This document shows positions 1-9,796 of a DNA stretch of 64,000 nucleotides, in pieces. The DNA comes from Bremerella sp. P1 (GTDB lineage Bacteria; Planctomycetota; Planctomycetia; Pirellulales; Pirellulaceae). The position numbers were made by a program, and so were the translations under genes. Position 1 is the stretch's first letter, and each line of letters begins with the position of its first letter. The notes under the pieces are model-generated. The model saw only the letters and a program-made list of their open reading frames with translations, did no database searches and was not told where the DNA came from. The stretch spans positions 2,294,001 to 2,358,000 of the forward strand of contig NZ_CP118164.1 in assembly GCF_028748185.1 (NCBI RefSeq). The letters are read 5' to 3'.

Positions 1-129
1 TCGTACTCGGTCAACACGTACGCTGGCTTAGACAAGCTCAAGCTGGCCGAGATCAAGCTTATTGGTGGAGGCTCTTACCTGCACGGGCTGCTGACCTTCT
101 TACAGTTCGGAAAGTTCCTGGACGTATAA
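1..129 (+). CDS. 3' end of an unidentified protein
   Basis: An open frame runs from the window edge to a TAA at 127-129 and encodes the last 42 residues of a protein ending LQFGKFLDV. The start lies outside the window. The tail is mixed hydrophobic/charged with a short Gly-Gly-Gly turn and no motif I recognise. Coding status rests on the clean frame and on the strong terminator placed about 90 bases downstream, between this gene and the convergent sulfatase. No function can be assigned. Confidence 0.5.
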   Translation, partial: SYSVNTYAGLDKLKLAEIKLIGGGSYLHGLLTFLQFGKFLDV

Positions 130-216
130 CCGAATCCGTCAACAATCACCGCTGGTGAAAACGACCTGAGCTTTGACTTGACAAAGTAAAGGGTAAAGCC
201 ACCAGGTGCCAATGCA

Positions 217-252
217 AAAGGCGATCATCCGAACGAGATGATCGCCTTTTTT
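217..252. terminator. Intrinsic terminator between convergent genes
   Basis: A perfect GC-containing stem (AAGGCGATCAT paired with ATGATCGCCTT) encloses a short loop around 230-237. It is followed by a T run on the + strand and, because the stem is flanked by A residues on the left (AAAA at about 216-219), also by a T-rich stretch on the - strand. It sits between the partial + strand gene and the - strand sulfatase, so it probably serves both. Confidence 0.8.
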
Positions 253-272
253 AATGGATTAAAAGACGCGTA

Positions 273-2630
273 CTAGTTCAATTCAATCGTCACCGTCTTC
301 AAGTGACCACCGAATTTAAACGGCAACTCATACGCGTCGTTGATCGGCGTACCGGTATCGAAGCCGATATCGGTCGTCTCGTCGAGTGTCACCCGATTGG
401 GGATACTCTTTTCGACGCGTCCCTTGCCGACGACTTGATCGTTCGCGTAGAGCGTGACATTCGCACCAGCAAACGGTTTGTCGGCATCCGAGATGTACTC
501 CATCTTTAACTTCACGTCCCCGGTGGGGATCTTGTCTTCCGACACGATCGTATAGCGATCGACCCCGGCCAGGTTGTAGTGATACGTCAGCTTGCCATCT
601 TTCACGTAGAACGCGTATCCACAGAAATCACCACCTTGGGTGAACAACACGCCGTCGGCGCCTCCTTCAGGAACCACAACCTCCGCGGTGATCGTATGGC
701 TCTTATGCTTAAGGTCCGGAGACGAGCCTTCGGTCAAGCGAAGCAAATTTGGATAGACAAACTTGTTACGTCCCTGGGTCAAGCTGGGACGGTTATCAAC
801 GGCCAGTCTCGCTGTCTTACGATCATCCAATGGCAGTACGTCGTAGCGGGCAGCTTCCGCGAAGAACAACTTGACCAAATCCTTCAGCTTCTCAGGCTCC
901 TGCTTGGCCAAGTCATTGGCTTGGCTGAAATCCTCTTCAACGTGGTAAAGCTCCCATGGCATCTCTAGCAGATTGGCTGGTGGATTTTCGGAAACCCATG
1001 GAACGCCACGCAGGGCACTGGCCATCCAACCGTCGTGGTAGATGCCTTGGTTGCCGAGCATTTCAAAATACTGTGTGGTCCGACGGTCTTCGGCGCTGGC
1101 ATCGTCAAAGGTATAGACCATGCTGACACCTTCGATTGGCTTCTGCCCGATGCCATTCAACTGGGCTGGCGTTTCAACACCTACGATCTCGAGGATCGTT
1201 GGATAAATATCGATCACATGATGGAACTGGTCGCGTACTTCGCCGCGGGCCTTGATTCCTTTCGGCCACGAAATCGCCATGCCATTTCGCGTTCCGCCAA
1301 AATGACTGGCAATCTGCTTGGTCCATTGAAACGGCGTGTCCATTGCCCAAGCCCAACCAGCGGGAAAATGATTGTAATGCTTAGCACTTCCCAAGGTGTC
1401 GATGGCTTTCAACTTGGATTCCAGTGGTTCTTCGATCCCGTTGAAGAAGGTCATTTCATTCAGCAGACCGCTCAAGCCACCTTCGGCACTCGAGCCGTTA
1501 TCACCGGCGATGTAGATAATCAGCGTATTGTCCAGTTCGCCCATCTCATCAATCGCATCGACCACGCGTCCGACTTCATGGTCGGTGTGGGCGGTGAATG
1601 CAGCAAAGACGGCCATCATTCGCGCGTAGACCTTGCGTTGATCTTCGGGGAGGGAATCCCATGCAGGCAAAGAATCTGGCCGAGGCGTCAACTGCGTGTT
1701 CGCTGGAATGATGCCCATCTTCTTTTGGCGAGCAAACGTATCTTCACGATACTTATCCCAACCCCCGTCAAACTTGCCTTCGAATTTCTCAATCCATTCT
1801 TCTGGAACCTGATGGGGAGCATGAGTCGCCCCAGGAGCAAAGTAGACAAAGAACGGACGCTGCGGAGCGACGGCCTTGGAAGCACGCATCATCCGGATGG
1901 CATGGTCGGCCAAGTCAGTCGTCAGGTGATATGGGGAACCATCCTCATTGGTTTCAGGAGCGGTCATACGCCGCTTGTTCTCAACCAAGGCTGGATGAAA
2001 CTGATCGGTATCGCCACCGACAAAACCATAGAAGTAGTCAAACCCCAAACCATTGGCCCAGCGATTAAACGGACCGACGATGCTCGTTTCCCAGTCAGGC
2101 ACATTGTGGTTCTTGCCGAACCAGGCATTCATGTACCCGTTCTCTCGCAGCACTTCCGCGAACGTTCCCGCGGAAGCAGGGATGATTCCCGTGTACCCAG
2201 GGAAGCCAGTCCCGGCTTCACCAATCACCCCGGAACCAACCGAGTGATGATTGCGTCCGGTCAGCAAGGCCGCCCGAGTTGGCGAGCAAAGCGCCGTAGT
2301 ATGGAAGCGATTGTAGATGATGCCGTTCTTCGCAATCCGATCCAGCGTGGGTGTCGGTGCCTCACCACCAAACGTCGTGCATTGACCGAAACCACAATCG
2401 TCGATCAGCACGATCAAGATGTTCGGTGGGTCTTCCAAGCCATACGTTTGCGGAATATCCAGCTTCGGCTTAATAGCAACCGAGTCCTTGTAGGTTAGGC
2501 CAATCTTTCCCTTGAATGGCGCTTCCGGTCGAGGCAGAACCTCTTGGGCAATGACGGATCCGACGTAGCAGAATGCCGCGAGACAACAAAGCGTACCAGT
2601 CGCACGTGCGACCAACGTTCCAGAAAGCAT
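273..2630 (-). CDS. Secreted arylsulfatase with C-terminal beta domain
   Basis: A type I sulfatase of 785 residues, expected to hydrolyse sulfate esters, probably on polysaccharides, outside the cytoplasm. A signal peptide (LVARATGTLCCLAAFCYVGSVIAQ) precedes the alkaline-phosphatase-like fold. The metal-binding Asp pair lies in LIDDCGFG. The formylglycine signature CSPTRAALLTG begins near residue 115, with Cys as the residue to be converted. After about residue 620 comes a beta-rich domain (GVLFTQGGDFCGYAFYV), as in other long arylsulfatases. I start at the ATG ending at 2630 because GGAG lies 9 bases upstream and the signal peptide follows directly; the frame extends 16 codons further. No sulfatase-maturing enzyme is in the window. 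Substrate unknown. Confidence 0.9.
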   Translation of the reverse strand: MLSGTLVARATGTLCCLAAFCYVGSVIAQEVLPRPEAPFKGKIGLTYKDSVAIKPKLDIPQTYGLEDPPNILIVLIDDCGFGQCTTFGGEAPTPTLDRIAKNGIIYNRFHTTALCSPTRAALLTGRNHHSVGSGVIGEAGTGFPGYTGIIPASAGTFAEVLRENGYMNAWFGKNHNVPDWETSIVGPFNRWANGLGFDYFYGFVGGDTDQFHPALVENKRRMTAPETNEDGSPYHLTTDLADHAIRMMRASKAVAPQRPFFVYFAPGATHAPHQVPEEWIEKFEGKFDGGWDKYREDTFARQKKMGIIPANTQLTPRPDSLPAWDSLPEDQRKVYARMMAVFAAFTAHTDHEVGRVVDAIDEMGELDNTLIIYIAGDNGSSAEGGLSGLLNEMTFFNGIEEPLESKLKAIDTLGSAKHYNHFPAGWAWAMDTPFQWTKQIASHFGGTRNGMAISWPKGIKARGEVRDQFHHVIDIYPTILEIVGVETPAQLNGIGQKPIEGVSMVYTFDDASAEDRRTTQYFEMLGNQGIYHDGWMASALRGVPWVSENPPANLLEMPWELYHVEEDFSQANDLAKQEPEKLKDLVKLFFAEAARYDVLPLDDRKTARLAVDNRPSLTQGRNKFVYPNLLRLTEGSSPDLKHKSHTITAEVVVPEGGADGVLFTQGGDFCGYAFYVKDGKLTYHYNLAGVDRYTIVSEDKIPTGDVKLKMEYISDADKPFAGANVTLYANDQVVGKGRVEKSIPNRVTLDETTDIGFDTGTPINDAYELPFKFGGHLKTVTIELN

Positions 2631-2833
2631 GGTGTGGGACTCCATGTACGAAGAGTGAATACTCGATGTAGAAAGCAAGTTGATACAGCACCGGCCATTC
2701 CGCCAAGATAGCGCGATCCCAACGCCAAAGAAAGCAAATTCGCGAAAACTTCAACGTTGCGCGAAGCCAGGCAAGCATTGCGTTTGTCAAATGCATCAAG
2801 CGCAATATGGGCTTAGACGCCCCTATTGGTTTC

Positions 2834-5239
2834 CTACTGCTGCATAGCGTAGAGCAGAACGTTCGTAGCAATCCGGGCAGCATCTTCCTTGATGTACCCT
2901 TTGCACTGCAAAGAGGCGCCACTTTCCATCGCACAGCTCAGGTCGTTCGGGCTGAAAACAATAGCGAGGCGATCGTTGATGAATAGGCCTTCCAGTTCAG
3001 GGCTCGATTCTCGCCGGACTGACTTGAGTCCCCCTTCATTGCTGTTGCGAGTCTGGGGATCGTTGAGCGTGACGTTGGTGATGTCAAAACCGCCATACCC
3101 GGTCGACAACATGGGATGATCGATAGGAATCGACTGCAGCTTGGCATCAGGGAAGATCGCTGCGATTTCGCGGCGGAACGCGGCCGTGAATGGCTTGCTG
3201 GCGCAGATCGAATCGGCGAAGAGAAAACCGCCCCGTTCGAGATACTCTTTCAGATGCTTCCGCTGCTCTGAGTTAAAACCAAAATCGCGGCGGCCATGCA
3301 TGAACAGAATCGGATAGAACTGGTGCGCGTCGTCCTGCAGCGTCACCATTGGTTTTTCGATATCGAACCGCAGGTCTAACTGTTCGCCAGCAACACGAAC
3401 CATATTGGCCAGCGCCGCCGGGGCATCGTCCGAGCCACCCAGGTGCTGGATCTTAGCGACCTTCAACACATTGCGTCCCAGTTCATCTTGCACGCCGCCG
3501 TCAGTAGTCAGCTCTACTCGTTCTAGCTTGTCCTTCAATTGTCGGCCGGTGGCGTAAGCCAACACATTGGCCCCGATCGCGTTGGCCGCTTTTACCTGGT
3601 TACGGACTTTGATCGAGATGTTGTTGTCATCCAGAAAACTGCGGCTACCGTACAGTTCCCAGTAGCAGCTCAAATCCTGTGGCGTATAGACCACGCTCGT
3701 ACGGCAACACGCATCGAGTCCCCACAGCGGTACAGCGAAGTCAGGATTGACGGCCTGTTCAGCAAACCAGACCGGATGATCCGGCGGAAGCAGTCGGAAG
3801 GAACTATCTGGCAGAATCCGCTTCAACATCGCTCGGAAGTCGGTGTCGAACTTCTGGCCACCGCAGCCAGCTTCGGCAAAGATGAAACCACCCCCTTCGA
3901 TATATTGCTTGAGCAGTTCTTCCTGCTTCGGTGTGATCTGGAAACCATCTTTCCCACTGATCCAAATGACCGGCGTTTGCAACAGGTCTTCAGCAGATTT
4001 AACCGCACTCACGTCAACGACCTGCCAGGTCATCTTCTGCTGCCAGAGCCCTTCCACGTGGCGATTTAAATTATTGAGATCGTGTCGATGCGGGTTCCAA
4101 TCCTGATTGGCCGTGTACCGTAACTTCGAGACCAGTACCGGTCGGCGTCCTTTGGCCAGAAAGAGCAGCGCGAAGCTGGTCGAGACCAATGGGTTGCTCT
4201 GCTCGACGACGCCGGTTCCCTTCCAGGTTCCATCCAGCGAATCTTGCCAGGCGACCAGCAGTTCGGCCCCTTCGCGGTACCAGTCGTGCGTGCCCATGAA
4301 ACGACGACCACTCAATCGGCCGACACGCTCGATACCATAGAGGTAATACAAAAGCGAATTCCCGCCCCCGCCCCCTTCCGACGGATTGGTACGTAGCGTC
4401 ATGTTTCGCGCGAGCCAATCGAAACCACGATCGACCGAACTGTCCTTCTTGAGCGGCACGCAGCAGTTGACGTTATCGCCATTGATTTCGGCGTCGCCAC
4501 TCTCCAGACGCTTGGTCGTGATGATCATCGACGTGATGCCAGCACAGGTCATGCTGCCGGTACCGGGAGCGTTGGGCAGATATCCCCAAGAGCCGCTTCC
4601 GTTTTGCATCGATTCCCAGCGGAGGAACGCTCGCCGCCAGGTTTGCTCCTTCACGGAGGCTCCGTGCTCGGCTGCTTCGTCCAAGGCAAGCAGCGCGAAC
4701 TGGCTATTACTGTTGTCGCCACCACCGCCCCCTGCTCGCGGGGAACCATACGACCACAGCCCGGCTCGTTCGCCTGATTCGATCTGATAACTTTCCAGCA
4801 AAGCAGCATTTGATTTGATCAGCTGCAAATCTTTCTGCGGATCGACGGCACAGAAAACCATCGTTTGCAGGGCAAGTGCGTACGTCTTATCGGCCCGGGT
4901 ACTGCGCAGCGAAGTCAGCGCTTTTTGAATCGCTGGATCATCTTTGGGTACGCCTGCTTCTAACAGAGCCAAGGTGACCAGCGAAGTTACCCCACCCTTA
5001 AACTCTGCGTAGTCTGGCCAGCTTCCGTCTTGTCGCTGCGTTGATTTGAGATAACGAACCGCTTTGTCCATCGCGTCGCGGACATTTTGGGGAGTCACCC
5101 CACCGCGCGTAGCCGCACGTTGCGCCATCGCAGGGGGCGCAATCAACAGGATCGCTACAATCAGCGCTAGGCAGCTAGTGATTCTCAGTGGGAACAAACG
5201 GGGGTTCCTTGGGGACACGTCGCGTTCGCTTCTTTTCAT
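2834..5239 (-). CDS. Exported prenyltransferase-fold protein with two DUF4159 modules
   Basis: An exported protein of about 801 residues. A signal peptide (LIVAILLIAPPAMAQ) is followed by alpha/alpha-toroid repeats of the prenyltransferase/squalene-oxidase type (AVRYLKSTQRQDGSWPDYAEFKGGV, then ALLALDEAAEHG and further copies) over roughly residues 40-340. Two DUF4159 modules follow, the first around 365-560 (LRYTANQDWNPHR, YIEGGGFIFAEAGCGG) and the second around 610-800 (LDLRFDIEKPMV, YLERGGFLFADSICASKPF). DUF4159 is related to class I glutamine-amidotransferase-like folds; catalysis is unproven. The gene diverges from the moxR operon, whose VWA proteins also carry GATase-like modules, which suggests one extracytoplasmic system. 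The start is uncertain: the frame is open to 5299. Confidence 0.8.
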   Translation of the reverse strand: MKRSERDVSPRNPRLFPLRITSCLALIVAILLIAPPAMAQRAATRGGVTPQNVRDAMDKAVRYLKSTQRQDGSWPDYAEFKGGVTSLVTLALLEAGVPKDDPAIQKALTSLRSTRADKTYALALQTMVFCAVDPQKDLQLIKSNAALLESYQIESGERAGLWSYGSPRAGGGGGDNSNSQFALLALDEAAEHGASVKEQTWRRAFLRWESMQNGSGSWGYLPNAPGTGSMTCAGITSMIITTKRLESGDAEINGDNVNCCVPLKKDSSVDRGFDWLARNMTLRTNPSEGGGGGNSLLYYLYGIERVGRLSGRRFMGTHDWYREGAELLVAWQDSLDGTWKGTGVVEQSNPLVSTSFALLFLAKGRRPVLVSKLRYTANQDWNPHRHDLNNLNRHVEGLWQQKMTWQVVDVSAVKSAEDLLQTPVIWISGKDGFQITPKQEELLKQYIEGGGFIFAEAGCGGQKFDTDFRAMLKRILPDSSFRLLPPDHPVWFAEQAVNPDFAVPLWGLDACCRTSVVYTPQDLSCYWELYGSRSFLDDNNISIKVRNQVKAANAIGANVLAYATGRQLKDKLERVELTTDGGVQDELGRNVLKVAKIQHLGGSDDAPAALANMVRVAGEQLDLRFDIEKPMVTLQDDAHQFYPILFMHGRRDFGFNSEQRKHLKEYLERGGFLFADSICASKPFTAAFRREIAAIFPDAKLQSIPIDHPMLSTGYGGFDITNVTLNDPQTRNSNEGGLKSVRRESSPELEGLFINDRLAIVFSPNDLSCAMESGASLQCKGYIKEDAARIATNVLLYAMQQ

Positions 5240-5395
5240 CTTAGGTTTGCCTGCGGTGGGCACAAGCGAAATGCAGGTGCGTTGTTTCCATCGAAGCACG
5301 TTTCTACAATCACTTGGCTAGGGCAGTCGGTTTTCGCTTGTCGGAACCAAACCTTTTCCCCTGCGTAACTTACAATTACCCGGCTAACGACTTAT

Positions 5396-5434
5396 CCTGT
5401 CCCCTCGCCTTCTCTCTTTGGATGGGAGAGGGAA
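5396..5434. repeat. REP-like intergenic hairpin repeat, copy 1
   Basis: A CTGTCCCCTCGCC core followed by an imperfect hairpin and GGGAGAGGG. The same core recurs at 37079, 37128, 43215, 44411 and 44541, always between genes. This copy is the most diverged and lacks the second AGGGTGAGGGG block. It lies in the divergent intergenic region between the DUF4159 gene and moxR. Confidence 0.55.
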
Positions 5435-5510
5435 CCAGATATTAGCCGATACCAAACTTAGCGTCACTCATTCACCATCGACGATTCCCATCTGAGACAA
5501 GGCGTCTATT

Positions 5511-6527
5511 GTGGGCAAAACCAGAAACCTGGGCGAAGTTCTTCAAGAGTTCAAACAACAACGCATCGTCATGCAGCAGGAGCTGCAGAAGGTGATCGTC
5601 GGTCAGGACGAAGTCATCGAACAATTGTTCGCGGCCATTTTTACGCGCGGGCACTGTCTACTGGAAGGGGTGCCAGGGCTGGCGAAGACGCTCATGGTGA
5701 GCACGCTGGCCAAAGTGCTCGACATGCAGTTCAAGCGAATCCAGTTCACGCCGGACCTGATGCCATCAGACATCACCGGTACCAACGTGTTGGAAGAAGA
5801 TGAAGACGGCCGTCGTAACTTCCGCTTTGTCGAAGGGCCTGTCTTCACCAACATTCTGCTGGCCGACGAAATCAACCGTACGCCGCCCAAGACGCAGGCC
5901 TCGCTGCTGCAAGCGATGCAGGAACGCGAGGTGACCGTCGGCCGCGATACGATGGATCTGCCGGAGCCGTTCTTCACCATCGCCACGCAAAACCCGATCG
6001 AGCAGGAAGGCACCTATCCGCTGCCGGAAGCCCAGCTCGACCGATTCATGTTCAACATCATCATCGACTACCCTTCGCTTGATGAGGAAGAAAAGATCCT
6101 CATGGCGACCACTCGGCAAGAGAAGGTCGAAGTTCGCAAGGTGTTCAGCAGCCGAGCGATCCTCAACATTCAAAAGCTCGTCCAGTCGGTCGCAGTCAGC
6201 GAGTACGTCATTAAGTACGTCGCTCGGCTCGTCCGTGCAACGCGCCCGCGTGATGCGGAAGCTCCTGCGTTCATCAAGGAAGTCGTCGACTGGGGTGCAG
6301 GCCCGCGTGCCGGTCAGAACCTGATCAACGGCGGCAAAGCGATTGCTGCCATGGAAGGTCGCTTCTCGGTCGCGATTGAAGACATCAAGAAGATTGCCAT
6401 CCCCGTGCTGCGGCATCGTATCGGTACGAACTTCCAGGCCCAGGCCGAAGGGATGACTAACGTCGACATCATTGAGAAGTTGTTGGAAGAAGTCCCGGAA
6501 CCCAAGATCGAAAAGTTTGAACGTTGA
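5511..6527 (+). CDS. MoxR-family AAA+ ATPase
   Basis: A MoxR ATPase of 338 residues. Walker A GVPGLAKT is at 53-60, Walker B ILLADE at 115-120, the sensor 1 region ATQNP at about 158-162, and the AAA lid domain occupies the C-terminal third. MoxR proteins act as chaperone-like ATPases with VWA-domain partners. The start is GTG at 5511, with AAGG 8 bases upstream; length is normal for the family. It is the first gene of an operon with DUF58, BatA-like and VWA genes and overlaps the next gene by 4 bases (TTGA). The substrate or complex matured is unknown. Confidence 0.92.
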   Translation: MGKTRNLGEVLQEFKQQRIVMQQELQKVIVGQDEVIEQLFAAIFTRGHCLLEGVPGLAKTLMVSTLAKVLDMQFKRIQFTPDLMPSDITGTNVLEEDEDGRRNFRFVEGPVFTNILLADEINRTPPKTQASLLQAMQEREVTVGRDTMDLPEPFFTIATQNPIEQEGTYPLPEAQLDRFMFNIIIDYPSLDEEEKILMATTRQEKVEVRKVFSSRAILNIQKLVQSVAVSEYVIKYVARLVRATRPRDAEAPAFIKEVVDWGAGPRAGQNLINGGKAIAAMEGRFSVAIEDIKKIAIPVLRHRIGTNFQAQAEGMTNVDIIEKLLEEVPEPKIEKFER

Positions 6528-7420
6528 CCACTGCCGAAAGTTATCTGAAGCCTGAGGTGATCCGCCAGATCTCGCGGTTGGATCTGCGCGCTCAGTTCGT
6601 GGTCAAAGGGTTCCTGCAAGGTTTGCATGCCAGCCCCTACCATGGGTTCTCCGTCGAGTTCAGCGAGCATCGCCGCTACGAACAGGGAGACGACCCCAAG
6701 GACATCGACTGGCTGGTCTACGCCAAGACCGACCGTTACTACATCAAGAAGTTTGAGGCAGAAACCAACATCACCGGCTACCTGGCGATGGATCTGAGTC
6801 GTTCGATGGCGTACACCTATCGCCAGGACATGACCAAGTTCGACTACGCGATCAGCCTGGCCGCGGCCCTTTGCTACTTGATGGTGCACCAGCAAGACCC
6901 GGTCGGCCTAGTGACGTTCGACACGAAGATCCGCGCGAGCCTTCCTCCCAAATCAAAACGCAAACAACTGGGGGACGTCCTTTCGCTGCTGGCCAATTTG
7001 AAGCCGACTGGCGAGACGGACATCGCGCACAGTCTTTCGCAATTGGCCGCGATGCTCAAGCACCGCAGCGTGGTGATGATCTTTTCGGATCTCTTGGCCG
7101 ACGCGGACGAAGTGATGCGAGCTATCTACCAGCTGCGTCACCGCAATAACGACGTCATCCTGTTTCACATTTTGGACGAAGCGGAAGTAACGTTTCCGTT
7201 TGACGGGATGGTCGAACTGGAAGATCCGGAAACCAAGGAGCGGATGAAGGTCGACGCCAGTAACTACCGGAAAGACTACGAGAAAGAGATTTCGGCCTTT
7301 CGCGACAAGTATCGCCAGGATTGTTTTCAGGCCGGGGTCGACTACGTGGAACTCGACACGAGCATGCAGTTCGACAAGGCCCTGACCGAGTACCTCATCA
7401 GCCGCCAATCAAGGTTTTGA
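6524..7420 (+). CDS. DUF58 protein with VWA-like domain
   Basis: A soluble protein of 298 residues. The DUF58 signature appears as HRRYEQGDDPKDIDWLVYAKTDRYYIKKFEAE (residues 49-80), followed by a VWA-like fold with an intact metal-ion-dependent adhesion site, DLSRS at 90-94. DUF58 proteins normally accompany MoxR and are taken to be its partner or client. The start codon is TTG, overlapping the moxR stop as TTGA, so translation is likely coupled. The next gene begins 3 bases after its stop. Confidence 0.9.
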   Translation: MTTAESYLKPEVIRQISRLDLRAQFVVKGFLQGLHASPYHGFSVEFSEHRRYEQGDDPKDIDWLVYAKTDRYYIKKFEAETNITGYLAMDLSRSMAYTYRQDMTKFDYAISLAAALCYLMVHQQDPVGLVTFDTKIRASLPPKSKRKQLGDVLSLLANLKPTGETDIAHSLSQLAAMLKHRSVVMIFSDLLADADEVMRAIYQLRHRNNDVILFHILDEAEVTFPFDGMVELEDPETKERMKVDASNYRKDYEKEISAFRDKYRQDCFQAGVDYVELDTSMQFDKALTEYLISRQSRF

Positions 7421-7423
7421 TTC

Positions 7424-9784
7424 ATGCAGTTCGCCAACGTCGGCCTGCTGCTGGGAGGCCTGCTCGTGGCCGTGCCGATCATCTTGCATTTGGTGATGCG
7501 GCAGCAGCCGAAACAATTGGAATTCCCTGCCCTGCGTTTCGTGCGGCAACGCAGCGTACAAAATACGCGCCGCCTGCAACTAAAACACTGGGTCCTGTTG
7601 GCACTACGCTGCCTGGCGGTGTTGGCATTGGTTGTCGCACTGGCCCGCCCTGGCGTCGCGTCAGCAGCCCTGGGCCGGTGGGTTCTCTCCGGCTCGCTGA
7701 GTGTGATTCTCCTAATTGGCGTCTTTGTTTCTTTGGCTGCCTGGCTGGCCGGAAGTAGCCGGACGCTGGCCTACATCCTGACCGGCATCACGGCACTGGT
7801 GGGTGTCGGCGCATTGGTCTCGGCGGTGATGGCCATGTCCAGCAGTTCGGGCCCAATCGTCGGTGAGCAGGAAGCCCCTGTCGCGGCGGTGATCATCTGC
7901 GATACGTCGCCACGCATGCTCTACCGGCATCAGAATCAAACGCGACTGGAGAAAGCCCAAGAGCTGGGCATGTGGCTGACCTCGCAGCTGCCCGAAGACA
8001 GCCAGATGGCAGTTCTCGATCAACGAACTCAATCGACGATCTTCGCGCCGGACCGCGGTGCCGCACGCCAGGCACTCCAGCGACTGGAGATCGCCGTGGG
8101 CGGACAATCCCTGATCGAGCTCACGCAAAACGCGCTCGAGATGCTGGAAAGCAACGAGCTGGCTCGCAAAGAGATCTACATCCTGACCGACCTGGCAGCT
8201 CCGGCCTGGGATACCAACCAGGCCCAGCGTCTGAAAACCGTTTTGGCCGAGCAGCCTGACATTCCGCTTTACATCATCGACGTCGGTGCCGACGACGTGC
8301 AGAACATTGCGATCAGTGACCTCGTACTTTCAGCCGAAAGTTCGCCTGAGAATCACGACGTCACCCTGCAAGCCGAAGTCGTTTCGGACGGAAGCGACCA
8401 GGTGCAGACGTTGGAAATGTTTGTCGAAGAAGTCGACGACAAGTTACCCATCGTGGAAAACGGTGAGCTGATCGTCCCCACGGCGACGCGGCGTAATCGC
8501 CAAACAATCGAACTGGCCGATGACCAGCCGCGCAGCGTGAGCTTTCGTCTGACCGGACTGGAAGCCGGCACGCATCACGGCTGGATTCAACTGGTCGGTG
8601 AAGATGGTCTGGGTGCCGATAACAAACGTTGGTTCACCATTGAAGCGCGAACGCCGTGGTCGATGCTGGTCGTCAAATCAGACAAAGCGGTTAGCGATCG
8701 CCTGGTCGATGCGTTGGCCCCACCCAGTTACCGGGAATCGGGACGGGCAGCTTTCAAGATCGACGTCATCTCGCAAAGCGAACTAACGCCCGCCAAGATG
8801 GAAGGGTATCAAGCGATTGCCCTGTTAGATCCAGCACCGATGCCCGACGCAACCTGGCAAGCGCTTTCCAGCTATGTGAGTCGGGGTGGCGGTCTGATGC
8901 TCCTCTTGGGTCGCGCGGCCGTCAAAGCCGACTTCAATACGGAAGCTCCCCAAAGCGTGCTGCCGGGGAAGATCTCACGTCAGTGGCGTGCCGGCAATCG
9001 CGAGTGGTTCCTGGCTCCAACCGAATATCAACACGCCGTTCTCTCTCCCTTCCGCGGAACCGGTGCTTCTGTCCCTTGGCGCGACTACCCGATCGACCGC
9101 TTCTGGTCGTTTGATGACATGGATGAAGACATCAACCCGATCGTTTCGTACAGCAACGGTACGCCAGCGTTGATCGAACAGCGGATCGGCGATGGCCTGG
9201 TGCTGACGCTGACGACATCGGTCTCGGACCCGCGTGGGGACTCCTGGAACAAGCTATTCACCGGGCTCGATACGTGGCCATTCTTCGTGCTGTGGAATCA
9301 AATGGCGCGATACGTCGTGCAAGGTGGCGACGATCACTTCAACTACACCGCCGGTGACGTGGCGACCTTGAAGACCGAGCCCGGCAACGAAACCGCGACT
9401 CACTTGCTGTTCACTCCCAATGGGATCGATCCCCAGGAAGTCGTTCCCGATGCCGGTACGATCACCATTCCCTTTACCAGCAGCCTGGGCACGTATCGCG
9501 TGCGTCCGTTGAGTGGTGGCAAGTCGATGGGCTTTAGCGTCAACCTGCCACCCTATGCCACTCGCATGGACAAGCTGACCGAAGCCGACCTGGATGACCT
9601 GCTGGGCCCTGGTCGTTATCGTTTGGCTCGCCAGCAGGAACAGATCGTCCGCGAACAAGGCAAGGCCCGCCTTGGCGTGCCGCTGTTCCCTTGGCTGATG
9701 TTGATCGTGGTAATCGTGTTTGGTCTGGAGAATGTCCTGGCCAATCGGTTTTACCGACAAGCACCTAGTGAAACGAACGCTTAA
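7424..9784 (+). CDS. BatA-domain membrane protein with degenerate MIDAS
   Basis: A membrane protein of 786 residues. The N-terminal BatA domain is typical (a first TM at about 5-22, then RQQPKQLEFPALRFV, LLALRCLAVLALVVALARPGV). Extra TM segments lie at about 88-110 and 118-138, followed by a VWA-like domain in the periplasm. The MIDAS motif reads D160-T-S-P-R164, so the last Ser of DxSxS is Arg and metal binding is probably weakened. A GATase-like or DUF4159-like module follows (YVSRGGGLMLLLGRAAVKADF), and a C-terminal TM (WLMLIVVIVFGLENVL) ends the protein. Operonic with moxR and DUF58; the next gene starts 12 bases downstream. Confidence 0.85.
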   Translation: MQFANVGLLLGGLLVAVPIILHLVMRQQPKQLEFPALRFVRQRSVQNTRRLQLKHWVLLALRCLAVLALVVALARPGVASAALGRWVLSGSLSVILLIGVFVSLAAWLAGSSRTLAYILTGITALVGVGALVSAVMAMSSSSGPIVGEQEAPVAAVIICDTSPRMLYRHQNQTRLEKAQELGMWLTSQLPEDSQMAVLDQRTQSTIFAPDRGAARQALQRLEIAVGGQSLIELTQNALEMLESNELARKEIYILTDLAAPAWDTNQAQRLKTVLAEQPDIPLYIIDVGADDVQNIAISDLVLSAESSPENHDVTLQAEVVSDGSDQVQTLEMFVEEVDDKLPIVENGELIVPTATRRNRQTIELADDQPRSVSFRLTGLEAGTHHGWIQLVGEDGLGADNKRWFTIEARTPWSMLVVKSDKAVSDRLVDALAPPSYRESGRAAFKIDVISQSELTPAKMEGYQAIALLDPAPMPDATWQALSSYVSRGGGLMLLLGRAAVKADFNTEAPQSVLPGKISRQWRAGNREWFLAPTEYQHAVLSPFRGTGASVPWRDYPIDRFWSFDDMDEDINPIVSYSNGTPALIEQRIGDGLVLTLTTSVSDPRGDSWNKLFTGLDTWPFFVLWNQMARYVVQGGDDHFNYTAGDVATLKTEPGNETATHLLFTPNGIDPQEVVPDAGTITIPFTSSLGTYRVRPLSGGKSMGFSVNLPPYATRMDKLTEADLDDLLGPGRYRLARQQEQIVREQGKARLGVPLFPWLMLIVVIVFGLENVLANRFYRQAPSETNA

Positions 9785-9796
9785 AAAGGAAGAGCT

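Noticed and set aside
1035-2498. 487-codon open frame on the + strand opposite the sulfatase
   Set aside because: It is the reverse-strand image of a conserved sulfatase; no domains, no ribosome site.
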